A stretch of 64,000 nt of DNA from NCBI RefSeq assembly GCF_021582875.1, contig NZ_CP091138.1:2728001-2792000 (forward strand), in the 5' to 3' direction. This DNA comes from Microbacterium sp. KUDC0406. GTDB lineage: Bacteria > Actinomycetota > Actinomycetes > Actinomycetales > Microbacteriaceae. Every line of letters begins with the position of its first letter. Position 1 is the stretch's first letter. The position numbers and the translations under genes are program-made. Shown here in pieces: positions 45,256 through 57,053 of this stretch. The notes below the pieces were generated by a model. It had not been told where the DNA came from and searched no databases. It saw only the letters and a program-made list of their open reading frames with translations.

Positions 45256-46794
45256 TCACCCCGTGGCATCGGCGTGATCGCCCGGCAGCTCGGGTTCGTC
45301 GATCGCTTCCAGGTCGTTCACGGCCGGCCCCTCCAGCAGGTGCCCGGCGGCGTCGAATCGAGAGCCGTGCAGCGGACAGTCCCACGAGCGTTCCGCGCCG
45401 TTCCACGACACGATGCCCCCGAGGTGCGTGCACACGGCCGAGAGGCGGCAGGTCGTGCCGTCGACCGTCGAGACCGCCGTCGGCTCCTTGTCGTACGCGC
45501 CGACGAGGCCCTCGCCCTCGGCGGGCGGCTCGTCCGGAAGCGCGTGCAGGTTCGATGAGACCCATCCGGATGCCAGCCTGCCGGCGACCTCGGCGTTCGC
45601 TGCGACTCCGTGCGCCACATCCTGCGGCAGGGTGATGCGATGATGCAGCGTCTGCGCCCATGGGATGCTCCCGTCCAGGATGTCCGCCGTCATGCTGAGA
45701 GCGGCGGCGACGCCGTTGGTCATCCCCCACTTGTTGTAGCCGGTGGCCAGCAGGACATGATGGCCGGTGCGCGGCATCCATCCGACGAAGGGAACGAGGT
45801 TCATGGATTCATAGTCCTGCGCCGACCAGGAGTGGGTGCGCTCGGCGCCCGGGAAGTGCTCAGTCGTCCACTGCTCGAGATCGTCCACCAGCCGCTGCGT
45901 GTCGTCCTCACGTCCCACGGTGTGCCCATTGCCGCCGACGAGCAGCAGCTCGTCATCGCCCGCCGGCGCGGTGCGCAGCGAACGCCCTGGCCCGTCGATC
46001 GAGAGGTGCATGCCCTGAGGCAGTTCACCGGGCACGCGGTACGCCTGCGCGTACGAGCGCGACGGTTTGACCTTGGCGAAGTACAGGCCTCGATCGAGGA
46101 TGGGGACGCCTGTGGCGAGCACGACCACACCGGCGAACACATCGCCGAGAGACGTCGTGACGCGACTGGTGTCATCCGTCTCGACGTCCTTGACACGCGC
46201 GCCCTCGGTGATCACGCCACCGTGCCCGCGGACATCCGCGGCGAGCGCGTCCAGCACGTCCATCGGATCGAACTGCGCCTGATCGCGCAGCCGGATCGCA
46301 CCACGCGTCCGGAATGGCAGGTCGAGGCTGTCGTATCGCTCGACATCGAGCCCCGCGTCCCGGGACGCCTCGTACTCGGCATCCAGCTTCTCGATGCCCT
46401 CCGCCGACACGGCGTAGGTGAACGCATCGCGACGCTGCACGGCGACGCCGTGCTCGTCGAGGTATCTCAGCATCCACGCCTGACCTTCGCGATTGCCCTC
46501 CACGTACGCCTCGACCACGTGCCGTGATCCGCGCGATCGGATGCCGGAGAGCACTCGGCCCTACAGCAGGCTGAGCTTGGCGGTGGAATGACCGGTGGTG
46601 ACGGCTCCGATGAACCGCGCCTCGAGTACGGCGACCTTCAGGCCGGCCCGTGCCAGCAGCAGCGCGGTGGTGAGTCCGGTGATACCGGCGCCGGCGATGA
46701 CGGCGTCGTAGCGCACCCCGGGTTCGAAGCTGTCGGACGGGATGCGTTCGCGCGGTCCGTCGAGGCGCGGTCTGTCGAGCCAGAGAGAGGTCAC
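45256..46794 (-). pseudogene. FAD-dependent oxidoreductase with C-terminal Rieske domain, in-frame TAG
   Basis: The frame opens at GTG 46794 (AAGGAG seven bases upstream) and holds an FAD-binding GAGITGLTTALLLARAG and TTGHSTAKLS. It meets TAG at 46561-46563, then continues in the same frame to a Rieske [2Fe-2S] domain with CTHLGG and CPLHGSRF (cluster Cys/His pairs intact). The full 512-residue architecture (DadA-like oxidase plus Rieske) is common in actinobacteria. The TAG stands where relatives usually have CAG (TAKLSLLQG), so one C to T change would explain it. It may be a true nonsense mutation or a base-call error; re-initiation at GTG 46554 would give a protein without FAD site. Confidence 0.82.
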
Positions 46795-46863
46795 GTCTTC
46801 TCCTTGCGGGGTGCTCCGGACCATCAGTACACCGCGCACCTGACGCGTTCGCAGGGGCCTTGA

Positions 46864-48357
<1,494 letters not shown>

Positions 48358-48372
48358 CACGAGGTTCACGAA

Positions 48373-48404
48373 CGAAGGGCGGATGCTGCGGCATCCGCCC
48401 TTCG
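48373..48404 (+). terminator. argG terminator
   Basis: CGAAGGGCGGATGC and GCATCCGCCCTTCG are perfect 14-bp arms around TGCG, 15 bases past the argG stop. Confidence 0.8.
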
Positions 48405-48448
48405 TCGTTCCCGGTTCCCGCCTTCCCCCGGCTCTGTCCCCCACCTGT

Positions 48449-48549
48449 TCCGGTCTCAACGGATGCGGGTCCCCGCCGACTCCCCCTTGCTCCGGTCCCA
48501 ACGGTTGCGGGTCCCGGCCGAGAACACCCGCAACGAGTGAGACCGGAGC
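48449..48549. repeat. Three degenerate copies of the CCGGTCTCACTCGTTGCGGGT palindromic repeat
   Basis: TCCGGTCTCAACGGATGCGG (48449), CTCCGGTCCCAACGGTTGCG (48490) and an inverted CCCGCAACGAGTGAGACCGG (48527). The family is the same as in the insertion at 26840-27004. It fills the space between the argG terminator and the tetR promoter. Confidence 0.8.
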
Positions 48550-48556
48550 ACGAATT

Positions 48557-48588
48557 AACTTGCACAACTATGTGCAGGTTAGTATCCT
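48557..48588 (+). promoter_or_regulatory. tetR promoter overlapped by its operator
   Basis: TTGCAC (48560-48565), 17 nt, TATCCT (48583-48588), then six bases to ATG 48595 (leaderless). Over the -35 and spacer lies AACTTGCACA-ACTA-TGTGCAGGTT, a palindrome with one mismatch: a textbook site for TetR autorepression. Confidence 0.75.
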
Positions 48589-48594
48589 GGACAC

Positions 48595-49212
48595 ATGAAC
48601 ACCACCCGTGCACCCCGCAGCGACGCCCGTGCGAACCGTGCCGGCATCCTCGACGCGGCGCGCACGGCGCTGGCCACCGACCCGTACGCCTCGGTCGATG
48701 TCATCGCTCGTGCCGCCGGGCTCTCCCGCCGCACACTGTACGGCCACTTCGATGACCGCGACGCCCTGATCCGCGAACTGATCGTCACCGGCGCGCAGCG
48801 CTTCAACACGATCGCCGAGTCGGTCACCGACACGGATGCCCGGCTCGCGCTCGCGCGCCTGGCCGCCCGGCTCTGGCAGGAGGCCGCGCACGTGCAGTTC
48901 GCCGCCGTGCTCGCCCTCGACGAGACGCACGTCGAGCACACCGCCGACGCCCTCGCCCCGCTGCGCCGCGCCGTGTCCGATCTCGTGCGCCGCGGCCAGG
49001 ACGACGGCAGCTTCCGCACCGATCTCACGGCCCCCACCCTCGCCCGGCTCATCGAGGAGATGGCCCGCACGGTGGTCACCAGGACGGATGCCGCGAGCGC
49101 CGGCGCCGCGGATCTGGCTGTGCGCACGGTGCTGAGCATCGCCGGGCTGTCCTGGCGCGAGGCGGACGGTCTGCTGGCAACGCACCCCGACATCGTGGAG
49201 GTCGCCGAATGA
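48595..49212 (+). CDS. TetR-family transcriptional regulator
   Basis: 205 residues. Helix-turn-helix SVDVIARAAGLSRRTLYGHF in the N-terminal 60 residues, then a helical ligand domain. It is the first gene of an operon with two YhgE/Pip membrane proteins (ATGA overlap with the next gene) and probably represses all three by binding the palindrome over its own promoter. The inducer is unknown; such systems often respond to membrane-active compounds. Confidence 0.9.
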   Translation: MNTTRAPRSDARANRAGILDAARTALATDPYASVDVIARAAGLSRRTLYGHFDDRDALIRELIVTGAQRFNTIAESVTDTDARLALARLAARLWQEAAHVQFAAVLALDETHVEHTADALAPLRRAVSDLVRRGQDDGSFRTDLTAPTLARLIEEMARTVVTRTDAASAGAADLAVRTVLSIAGLSWREADGLLATHPDIVEVAE

Positions 49213-52069
49213 GCTCGGCCGGCGCCCCCAACGCCTGGGCCGTCTTCCGGCGCGACCTCGGCCGCCTCGCGCGGGTCAGCAAGGCGTGGATCATCATCGT
49301 CGGCGTCATCGTCACGCCCTCGCTGTACGCCTGGTTCAACATCATCGCATTCTGGGACCCGTACTCGAACACGCAGAGCGTCAGCGTCGCGATCGTCAAC
49401 CAGGACGAGGGCGCGACCTCCGACCTGACCGGCCCGATCGACGTGGGCGGCGAACTGGTCGCCGAGCTGGAGAAGGACCACCAGCTCGGCTGGACGTTCC
49501 TCGACGAGGACGAGGCGATGGACGCCGTGCGCAGCGGCGACAGCTACGCCGCGATCGTCATCCCGCCCGACTTCAGCCGCGACTTCCTCAGCGTCACCAC
49601 GGGCGAGATCACCCGCCCCGAACTGAAGTACTACATCAACGAGAAGGCGAACGCGATCGCCCCGAAGATCACCGACGTCGGCGCGTCCACGCTCGACAGG
49701 CAGATCAACAGCACCTTCGTCTCGACGGTGTCGCGGGTGATCACCGAGCAGCTGCAGGCCGCCGGCATCGACGTCGAGGGCCGGCTCACCGAGGCCCGCG
49801 ACGATTCGATCTCCGCGCTGGACGACGCGGTCGCGAAGGTCGCGGCTGCCCGAACGAACCTCGGTGACCTGCAGCCGGCGCTGACCGACGGCCAGGGCCG
49901 GCTCGCCCGCGCCGCCGACACCCTCCGCAAGGTCGACCGGACACTCGCCGACGTGCAGCGCTCGATCGCACAGGCGCAGACCCTCGCCGCCGAGGCTCAG
50001 CAGGAGCTGCTGACCGTCACCGACAAGGTCACCTCGGCCTATGTCGAGGGCGCAGGGCTGCTCGCCGACGCCTCCGGCAGGATGAGCGTCTCGATCGCGA
50101 CGCTCTCGGCCGGCCTTCAGCAGGCGAACGTCGCCGTCGGCACAGCGATCGACGACATGACCGCCGTCATCAAGGCCAACGGCACCGCTCTCGACGAACT
50201 GCAGGCGGCGCTTGATCAGCTCGACCCGGCATCGGATGCCGCGCAGAAGCTGCGCACGGCGATCGACGCCCTGCAGCAGCGCAATGCCGACGACCAGCAG
50301 GTGCTCGAGCAGCTGAAGACCCTGAACGGCGACGTCACGAACACGATCGCCTCGGTCGACGCCGCCGCGGGCAAGGTCGACGCCGCGGTGTCGCAGGCCG
50401 CGACATCCGCCGGCGACATCCGCAAGGCGCTGATGACGAGCGTCCCCGACCTGAACCGTGCCATGTCGGCGCTGTCCTCCAGCGCCGACGGATTCTCCGC
50501 CGCCGTGGGCGCACAGCGCTCGCAGGTGACGCAGGCGCAGAGCCTGCTGGCGGGGCTGAAGACGCAGCTCGCCTCGACCACGACCGCCCTCACCGCGCTC
50601 GACGGCAACCTCGCCACCGCCGAGGAGGGCCTCGGCACGGTGCGCACCGACGTGCTGGCGCTCGGCTCCGCCGATCTGTGGAACCGGCTCAGCGAGATCA
50701 GCGGACTCGACCCCGCTCAGATCGCCGACTTCATGGCCTCTCCAGTGCAGGTGCACGAGAACGTGATGTTCCCGACGCAGGCCTACGGCTCCGCGATGGC
50801 CGCGCTGTTCACGAACCTGTCCCTGTGGATCGGCGCCTTCGTGCTGATGGTGATCTTCCGCCTGGAGGTCGACACCGAGGGCATCGAGGGCATCTCGGTG
50901 CGACAGGCGTACCTCGGTCGCTGGATGCTGTTCGCCGCGATCGTGTTCTTCCAGTCGCTGCTGGTCTCGATCGGCGACCTGGTGATCGGCGTGCAGACCG
51001 CGAACGCCTTCGCCTTCGTGGGCACCAGTGTGCTCATCGGGCTGGCGTACCTCAGCATCATCTACGCCCTGTCGGTGTGCTTCGGCATCGTCGGCAAGGG
51101 GCTGTGCATCCTGCTGGTGATCTTCCAGATCCCCGGGGCATCCGGCCTGTATCCGATCGAGATGATGCCGGACTTCTTCCGCGGGCTGTATCCGTTCCTG
51201 CCGTTCACCTACGGCATCGACGCGCTGCGCGAGACCATCAGCGGCTTCTACGACGGGCACTGGTGGCAGGCGATGGGCACGCTCGCCGTGTTCGTCGCGC
51301 TCGCGTTCGCGCTGGGCCTGTTCCTGCGCCGCCGGCTGGGCAACTTCGCCCTGCTGTTCAACCGCAGGCTCGCCGAGAGCGAGCTGCTGGTCAGCGAGGA
51401 CGTGCAGATCGTCGGCCGACGCAGCACCCCCAGATCATCCGCGCGCTCACCGACGGCGACGGCTTCCGCGCCGAGAACGCCGCGCGGGCGCGGCGGTTCA
51501 CCGAGCACTACCCGACCCGGGTGCGGCTCACGGTGATCATCGGCATCGCGGTGATGGCCCTCATCGGCGTCGCGGCATGGCTGCTGCCGGATGCCAGGGC
51601 GACCATGCTCGGCCTGTGGGCGCTGTGGTGCCTGATCCTCATCGCGGCCCTGGTCACGCTGGAGTACCTCAAGCAGAGCATCGAACAGGCCTCCGAATTG
51701 GGGAGGATGCCGGAGGCCGACCTGCGCCAGGCGCTCGTCGACGAGACGACGGAGGCCGGCATCCTGCACGCCGGCGACGAGCACTGGTCTGCTGAGCTTG
51801 TCGAAGCACCGCCCTTCGACAAGCTCAGGGACCCAGGGCTGGAGGTCAGGGACCCAGGGCTGGAGGTCAGGGACCCAGGGGTGGAGGTCAGGGACCAGAC
51901 GGCTTCGACCACCGCCACGGCGGTGCTCGAGCAACCCGAACCCGAGCCCGAGCCCGACGACGACACGGTCGTTCTCGAGGAGCTCTTCGAGCCCTTCGAC
52001 AAGCTCAGGGACCCAGATCCCGGAACGGACGACGACACCGAGGCAGACGAAGAGGAGGAGCAGAAGTGA
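49209..52069 (+). pseudogene. YhgE/Pip-family membrane protein with extended C-terminus, one frameshift
   Basis: Starts at ATG 49209, overlapping tetR. An N-terminal membrane helix (WIIIVGVIVTPSLYAWFNI), a long outside region of about 480 residues rich in coiled coil and Ala/Asp/Thr, then about five to six helices of the ABC-2-like permease type (FTNLSLWIGAFVLMVIF onward). The frame breaks at the five-C run 51427-51431. Adding one C continues as RRSTPQIIRALTDGD into two further helices (VIIGIAVMALIGVAAWLLP, LWALWCLILIAALVTLEYL) and an acidic tail, 953 residues in all. The tail includes repeat-encoded FDKLRDPGLEVRDPG units. The family includes phage-infection protein Pip; function unproven. 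Confidence 0.82.
51795..52018. repeat. CTTCGACAAGCTCAGGGACC repeats in the 3' end of the first yhgE-like gene
   Basis: One full copy at 51811, three 24-bp units (CTGGAGGTCAGGGACCCAGG) after it, an inverted half at 51798 and another full copy at 51990. All are translated in frame in the acidic cytoplasmic tail. Confidence 0.8.
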
Positions 52070-54249
52070 AGAACATCCTCGCCGTGCTCCGCTTCGACCT
52101 GCGCCGTGCGACCAGCAGCGTCATGGCCGTCATCGTGCTCTTCGGCCTGGTCGTGATCCCCTCGCTGTTCACCTGGTTCAACGTGATCGCGAGCTGGAAC
52201 CCGTTCGAGAACACCAAGAACCTGAAGGTCGCCGTCGCGAGTGTCGACGAGGGGTATCAGAGCGACCTGGTGCCGATCCGCCTCAACGTCGGCGATCAGG
52301 TGCTGTCGGCGCTGCGCGCCAACGACGACCTGGACTGGGTGTTCACCTCGAAGGCCGATGCGATCGACGGCACGCGCTCGGGCGAGTACTACGCGGCGAT
52401 CGTGCTGCCGCCCACGTTCAGTGCCGACATGATGACCTTCTACGCGAGCGGCTCCGAGCCGACCCGCATCGAGTACTACACGAACGAGAAGAAGAACGCG
52501 CTCGCGCCGAAGATCACCGAGCAGGGCGCCGGCGAGGTCTCCATGAGCATCAACGAGGTGTTCACCGAGACCCTCAGCGAGGCGGGGCTGAACATCATCA
52601 CCTCGCTCGCGTCGTACCTCGACGACGCCGACACTCAGGCCGCGCTGTCGCGGCTGCAGGCGCACGTCTCCTCGGTGGCCGCCCAGCTGCGGGCCGGGGC
52701 CGACACGGCGGACATGTTCACTGCGCTGCTGGCCTCCAGCCGGCCGCTGATCGACAGCGCCTCGAACCTGGCATCCTCCTCGGCCGATACCCTGCGCAGC
52801 GCGAAGGGTGCGATGGGCGACGGGAAGCAGGCCGCGAAGACGCTGAAGCAGACGCTCTCGACCACCACCGCCGCGCTGGGCGAGGCGCTTTCGGCCACTG
52901 CCGACAGTTATCAGGCCGTCGCCGACAGCGTCGATGACGTGTTCGCCTCGATGGACACGCAGTCGGCGAGTTCCGCCGACGCGCTGCGCGCCATCGGCGC
53001 GCGCGTGCAGACGCAGATCGACCAGCAGCAGCAAGTGCGTGATGATCTGGTGGAAAGCGTGCGGCCGCTGCTGCCGGAGAGTGCGCTGGATGCCTTCGAC
53101 TCAGCCGTCTCGCGGATCGATGCCGCGATCGCGCGCGAACAGGCGCTGCAGGTGCGACTGGGCGACGCGGCCACCGGGATCGTCGACGGCAACGCCGACC
53201 GGCAGGCCACGCACGCCGAGATCACGAAGCTCATCGCGCAGGCGAAGGCGGCGGTGCAGGATGCCGGCACCGAGTTCAAGACCAGCCTGCAGCCCAAGCT
53301 CGACGCACTTGCCGACACACTCGCGTCGATCGGCCGCGACGTCGACTCGATCGGCGACGACCTGTCGGCCGCGGCACGGTCTCTCTCCGGATCGGACTCC
53401 CTGGGCAGCTTCCTCACGAAAGGCGAGGGGCTGACCTCGGGCATCTCGACGTCGCTCGCGGAGACCGCCGACCGATTCGACGAGCTCGGCGCCGCGCTGG
53501 CGAAGGCGGTCGACAGCGGTGACCTGAGCGACCTTCGGGAGCTGATCGGCTCGAACCCCGAAGCCCTCGCCACGTTCGTGGCCGAGCCGGTCGCACTCGA
53601 GCGGGTGCCGGTGTACTCGGTGGTGAGCTTCGGCGCCGCGATGACCCCGCTCTACACGGTGCTGGCGCTGTGGGTCGGCGCGCTGCTGACTGCGGTGGCC
53701 ATCCGCGTGGATCCGCCTCAGGGCGAGGCATCCGGTCTTCCGCCGCTCTCCCCCGCGCAGACGTATCTCGGCCGGTTCGGGATCTTCGCCATCGTCGGCC
53801 TCCTGCAGAGCTCGCTGGTGTGCCTGGGCAGCATCCTGTTCACGCAGGTGCAGCCGCAGCATCCGTTCCTGCTGATCCTCGCGGGCTGGGTGAGCTCTCT
53901 GGTCTTCATGCTCATCATCTACACGTTCGTCGTGACGTTCGGAAACGCCGGCAAGGCCCTGGGGGTGCTGCTGCTGGTCATCCAGATCTCCAGTTCGGGC
54001 GGCGCCTACCCGCTGCAGGTGCTGCCGCAGTGGTTCCAGAGCATCAGCCCGTGGCTGCCCGCGACGCACGCGGTGAACGCGATGCGCGCGGCGATCGCCG
54101 GCATCTACCGGAACGACTTCTGGGTGCAGCTGGGCTGGCTGGCCCTGTTCGCCGTGCCGGCGCTGCTGCTCGGGCTGGTGCTGCGCCTGCCGCTGATCCA
54201 TGGGAACCAGAAGATGCTGCGCGCGCTGGAGTCGACCAAGCTGATGTGA
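52066..54249 (+). CDS. YhgE/Pip-family membrane protein, second
   Basis: 727 residues from GTG 52066, which overlaps the previous stop (GTGA). Same plan as its neighbour without the extra tail: N-terminal helix (VMAVIVLFGLVVIPSLFTWF), an extracytoplasmic Ala/Ser/Asp-rich coiled-coil region (about 50-500), and six C-terminal helices including FGIFAIVGLLQSSLVCLGSI and ending LFAVPALLLGLVLRLPL. The pair probably forms a heteromeric membrane complex under TetR control. Whether it exports a compound or shapes the envelope is not known. Confidence 0.88.
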   Translation: MKNILAVLRFDLRRATSSVMAVIVLFGLVVIPSLFTWFNVIASWNPFENTKNLKVAVASVDEGYQSDLVPIRLNVGDQVLSALRANDDLDWVFTSKADAIDGTRSGEYYAAIVLPPTFSADMMTFYASGSEPTRIEYYTNEKKNALAPKITEQGAGEVSMSINEVFTETLSEAGLNIITSLASYLDDADTQAALSRLQAHVSSVAAQLRAGADTADMFTALLASSRPLIDSASNLASSSADTLRSAKGAMGDGKQAAKTLKQTLSTTTAALGEALSATADSYQAVADSVDDVFASMDTQSASSADALRAIGARVQTQIDQQQQVRDDLVESVRPLLPESALDAFDSAVSRIDAAIAREQALQVRLGDAATGIVDGNADRQATHAEITKLIAQAKAAVQDAGTEFKTSLQPKLDALADTLASIGRDVDSIGDDLSAAARSLSGSDSLGSFLTKGEGLTSGISTSLAETADRFDELGAALAKAVDSGDLSDLRELIGSNPEALATFVAEPVALERVPVYSVVSFGAAMTPLYTVLALWVGALLTAVAIRVDPPQGEASGLPPLSPAQTYLGRFGIFAIVGLLQSSLVCLGSILFTQVQPQHPFLLILAGWVSSLVFMLIIYTFVVTFGNAGKALGVLLLVIQISSSGGAYPLQVLPQWFQSISPWLPATHAVNAMRAAIAGIYRNDFWVQLGWLALFAVPALLLGLVLRLPLIHGNQKMLRALESTKLM

Positions 54250-54251
54250 GC

Positions 54252-54302
54252 TGCGACAGGCTCAGGGGCCCGTCTGCCTGGGTCGCTGAGCCTGTCGAAG
54301 CG
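54252..54302. repeat. CGACAGGCTCAG inverted repeat after the second yhgE-like gene
   Basis: GCGACAGGCTCAGGGGCCC on the left and GGGTCGCTGAGCCTGTCG on the right form a hairpin just past the stop, a member of the CTTCGACAGGCTCAGGGACC family. It may serve as terminator. Confidence 0.75.
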
Positions 54303-54360
54303 ATGGTCGGGGATAGGATGCCAGGGCGTGCGTCTTACCCGGGACGTGCACCCTGATCGC

Positions 54361-54377
54361 GTGAGACTGCGTCTCAC
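54361..54377. promoter_or_regulatory. Small palindrome upstream of the acylase gene
   Basis: GTGAGAC-TGC-GTCTCAC, 24 bases before ATG 54402. Could be an operator or a hairpin in the leader. Nothing else is seen in the 152 bp between the genes besides the repeat. Confidence 0.3.
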
Positions 54378-54401
54378 GACCCCTCGACCGAGAGACCCCC
54401 G

Positions 54402-57044
54402 ATGACGACTGCGAACCCGGCACCCGAACCCCGACTCTCCGTCGGAGCACGCATCGGGCGCATCGCCTTCATCGTCGTGGCCGCGATCCTGGTGATCGCC
54501 ACCGCGGCCGCGTTCTTCCTGGCGTGGACGGTGCAGCGGTCGTTCCCGCAGACCGACGGCCAGACCTCGCTGCAGGGCCTGCAGTCGAAGGTGCTCGTGC
54601 AGCGCGACGACCGCGGCATCCCGACGATCACGGCGAACTCGACCGACGACCTCTTCTTCGCCGAGGGCTACACCCACGCGCAGGACCGCTTCTTCGAGAT
54701 GGACTTCCGCCGGCACACCACCGCAGGGCGCCTGTCCGAGATGTTCGGCGAGTCCCAGGCCGGCACCGACGCGTTCCTGCGCACCCTGGGCTGGCGCGAG
54801 GTGGCCGAGCAGGAGGTCGCGAACCTCGACGAGACCACCCTCGGCTATTACGAGGCGTATGCGAAGGGCGTGAACGCCTACCTGTCCTCGCGCAGCGGCA
54901 CCGACCTCTCACTCGAGTATGCCGTGCTCGGCATACAGAACCCCGGCTACAAGCCCGAGCCCTGGGAGCCCGCCGATTCGGTGGCCTGGCTGAAGGCGAT
55001 GGCCTGGGACCTTCGCACGAACATCGAGGACGAGACCGAGCGTGCGCAACTCGCGGCGACCCTCGACCCGGCTGCGGCTGCGCAGACGCTCCAGCAGCTG
55101 TACCCGTCGTATCCGTTCGATCGGAACCCGGTGATCGTGCCGACGATCTCGAAGGTGCCGGCCGTCGCCACCACCGCGGACACCGCGGCCTTCACCGGCA
55201 GCGAGGGGAAGGATGCCGCGCAGGCGCTGAACTCGGTCGAGTGGCAGCAGGCCGACAGCGTGATCGAGGCTGCGAGCATGCTGCTCGGCGGCGTCGGCGA
55301 GGGCATCGGCTCGAACTCCTGGGTCGTCTCGGGCCAGCTCACCGAGACCGGCAAGCCGCTGCTCGCGAACGATCCGCACCTCGGGGCCGCGCTGCCCTCG
55401 GTCTGGTACCAGGTGCAGCTGAAGTGTGCGAAGGTCTCGGACGCCTGCCCGTTCGACGTCGGCGGCTACTCGTTCTCGGGACTGCCCGGCATCGTGATCG
55501 GGCACAACGCGAAGATCGCGTGGGGCTTCACCAACCTCACCACCGACGTCACCGACCTGTACATCGAGAAGGTCGACGGCGACCAGTACTGGCGTGACGG
55601 CAAGCTCGTGCCGATGGAGGTGCGCGAGGAGACCATCAAGGTCGCCGGTGGCAAGGACATCCCGCTCACGATCCGCTCGACGGTGCACGGGCCGATCGTC
55701 TCGGGTCTGACGCCCGACTTCACCGGCATCGCCGAGAAGCCCGCGCTGGAGCAGGGCAGGGCGACGGATGCCGGGGCCGTGATCCCCGGTGATGCCGCGG
55801 GTGCACCCGCAGAAGGTGACTACGCGGTGAGTCTGCGCTGGACGGCACTGGACGCCGGCACCACCGCGAGCGCGATCTTCGCCCTGTCGAAGGCCCAGGA
55901 CTTCGACCAGTTCCGCTACGCGGCATCCCTCTTCGACGTGCCGGCGCAGAACCTGATCTACGCCGACCGCGAGGGCAACATCGGCTACCAGGCGCCGGGC
56001 CGGCTGCCGATCCGCGGCGCCGGCGACGGCTGGCTGCCGCAGCCGGGCTGGGACAGCGCCTACGACTGGACCGGGTACATCCCGTTCGAGAAGCTGCCGG
56101 TGTCGTACAACCCGTCATCCGGGTACATCGTCACCGCGAACAACGCGATCGTGACCGACGACTACGAGTACTTCCTCACCAAGGACTGGGACTACGGCTA
56201 CCGTGCCGGCCGCATCGCGCACCTGATCGAGCGCAAGGCGGCGGCCGGTCCGCTCACGGCGCAGGACCTGCGCGACATCCAGATGGATGATGAGATGTGG
56301 ATCGGCAAGCAGCTGGCCATCGCGATGGACGGGGTCGGCGTCGAGGGCAAGGGCCCCAAGGCCGCGGTGCAGCTGCTGCGCACCTGGGACGCGCAGAACA
56401 CCGCCGACTCGGCCGCCGCCGCGTACGCCAACGTGCTGTGGTCGAACCTCGTGCAGGACATCTTCGCCGAGCGCGAGAAGCCGTTGCCGATCACCGGTCA
56501 GGGCCGGCTGTTCACCGTGGTCGGCGCGATGCTCGAGAACCCCGACGACCCGCTCTGGACGAACGGGAAGCTCGGCGTGGACGGCATGGACGAGATGCTC
56601 GCCCATGCCGCCGAGCAGGCGTACACCGAACTCGCCGGTCTGCAGGGTGAGTCGATCACGCGCTGGAACTGGGGGAGCCTGCACGCCCTGACACTGCGCA
56701 GCGCCACCCTCGGCAAGTCGGGGATCGCCCCGATCGAGATGCTCTTCAACCGCGGCCCGTACACCGTCAGCGGCGGCGCGTCGGTGGTGAACGCGACCGG
56801 CTGGATGCTCGGAGAGTCGTATGCGACCACCACCGTGCCGTCGATGCGCATGGTCGTCGACCTGGAGGAGTTCGACCGCTCCAGCTGGATCCACCTCACC
56901 GGCGCCAGCGGTCACGCCTTCAACGAGCACTACACCGACCAGACCGAGGACTGGGCGGCGGGTCGTCAGGACCACTGGGTGTTCTCGAGGAAGGCGGTCG
57001 CGAAGGCGGCCGTCGACACGCTGGTGCTGACGCCGAAGGGTTAG
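54402..57044 (+). CDS. Membrane-anchored penicillin acylase-family (Ntn) hydrolase
   Basis: 880 residues. A basic start and one membrane helix (IAFIVVAAILVIATAAAFFL) anchor it outside the cell. The alpha part runs to about residue 305 (RDDRGIPTITANSTDDLFFA, GYTHAQDRFFEMDFRR). The beta part should begin at the nucleophile Ser in GIGSNSWVVSG after self-cleavage, and NDPHLG and the later HAFNEHYTDQTEDW are conserved pocket elements. The family cleaves amide bonds of penicillins, acyl-homoserine lactones or related compounds; the substrate is not readable. No regulator adjoins it except the small palindrome upstream. Followed closely by an alpha/beta hydrolase gene. Confidence 0.9.
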   Translation: MTTANPAPEPRLSVGARIGRIAFIVVAAILVIATAAAFFLAWTVQRSFPQTDGQTSLQGLQSKVLVQRDDRGIPTITANSTDDLFFAEGYTHAQDRFFEMDFRRHTTAGRLSEMFGESQAGTDAFLRTLGWREVAEQEVANLDETTLGYYEAYAKGVNAYLSSRSGTDLSLEYAVLGIQNPGYKPEPWEPADSVAWLKAMAWDLRTNIEDETERAQLAATLDPAAAAQTLQQLYPSYPFDRNPVIVPTISKVPAVATTADTAAFTGSEGKDAAQALNSVEWQQADSVIEAASMLLGGVGEGIGSNSWVVSGQLTETGKPLLANDPHLGAALPSVWYQVQLKCAKVSDACPFDVGGYSFSGLPGIVIGHNAKIAWGFTNLTTDVTDLYIEKVDGDQYWRDGKLVPMEVREETIKVAGGKDIPLTIRSTVHGPIVSGLTPDFTGIAEKPALEQGRATDAGAVIPGDAAGAPAEGDYAVSLRWTALDAGTTASAIFALSKAQDFDQFRYAASLFDVPAQNLIYADREGNIGYQAPGRLPIRGAGDGWLPQPGWDSAYDWTGYIPFEKLPVSYNPSSGYIVTANNAIVTDDYEYFLTKDWDYGYRAGRIAHLIERKAAAGPLTAQDLRDIQMDDEMWIGKQLAIAMDGVGVEGKGPKAAVQLLRTWDAQNTADSAAAAYANVLWSNLVQDIFAEREKPLPITGQGRLFTVVGAMLENPDDPLWTNGKLGVDGMDEMLAHAAEQAYTELAGLQGESITRWNWGSLHALTLRSATLGKSGIAPIEMLFNRGPYTVSGGASVVNATGWMLGESYATTTVPSMRMVVDLEEFDRSSWIHLTGASGHAFNEHYTDQTEDWAAGRQDHWVFSRKAVAKAAVDTLVLTPKG

Positions 57045-57053
57045 ATTCGCGGT

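Noticed and set aside
46561..46563. Amber codon read as a non-standard amino acid
   Set aside because: No pyrrolysine machinery or insertion signal seen. A single C to T change or base-call error fully explains it.
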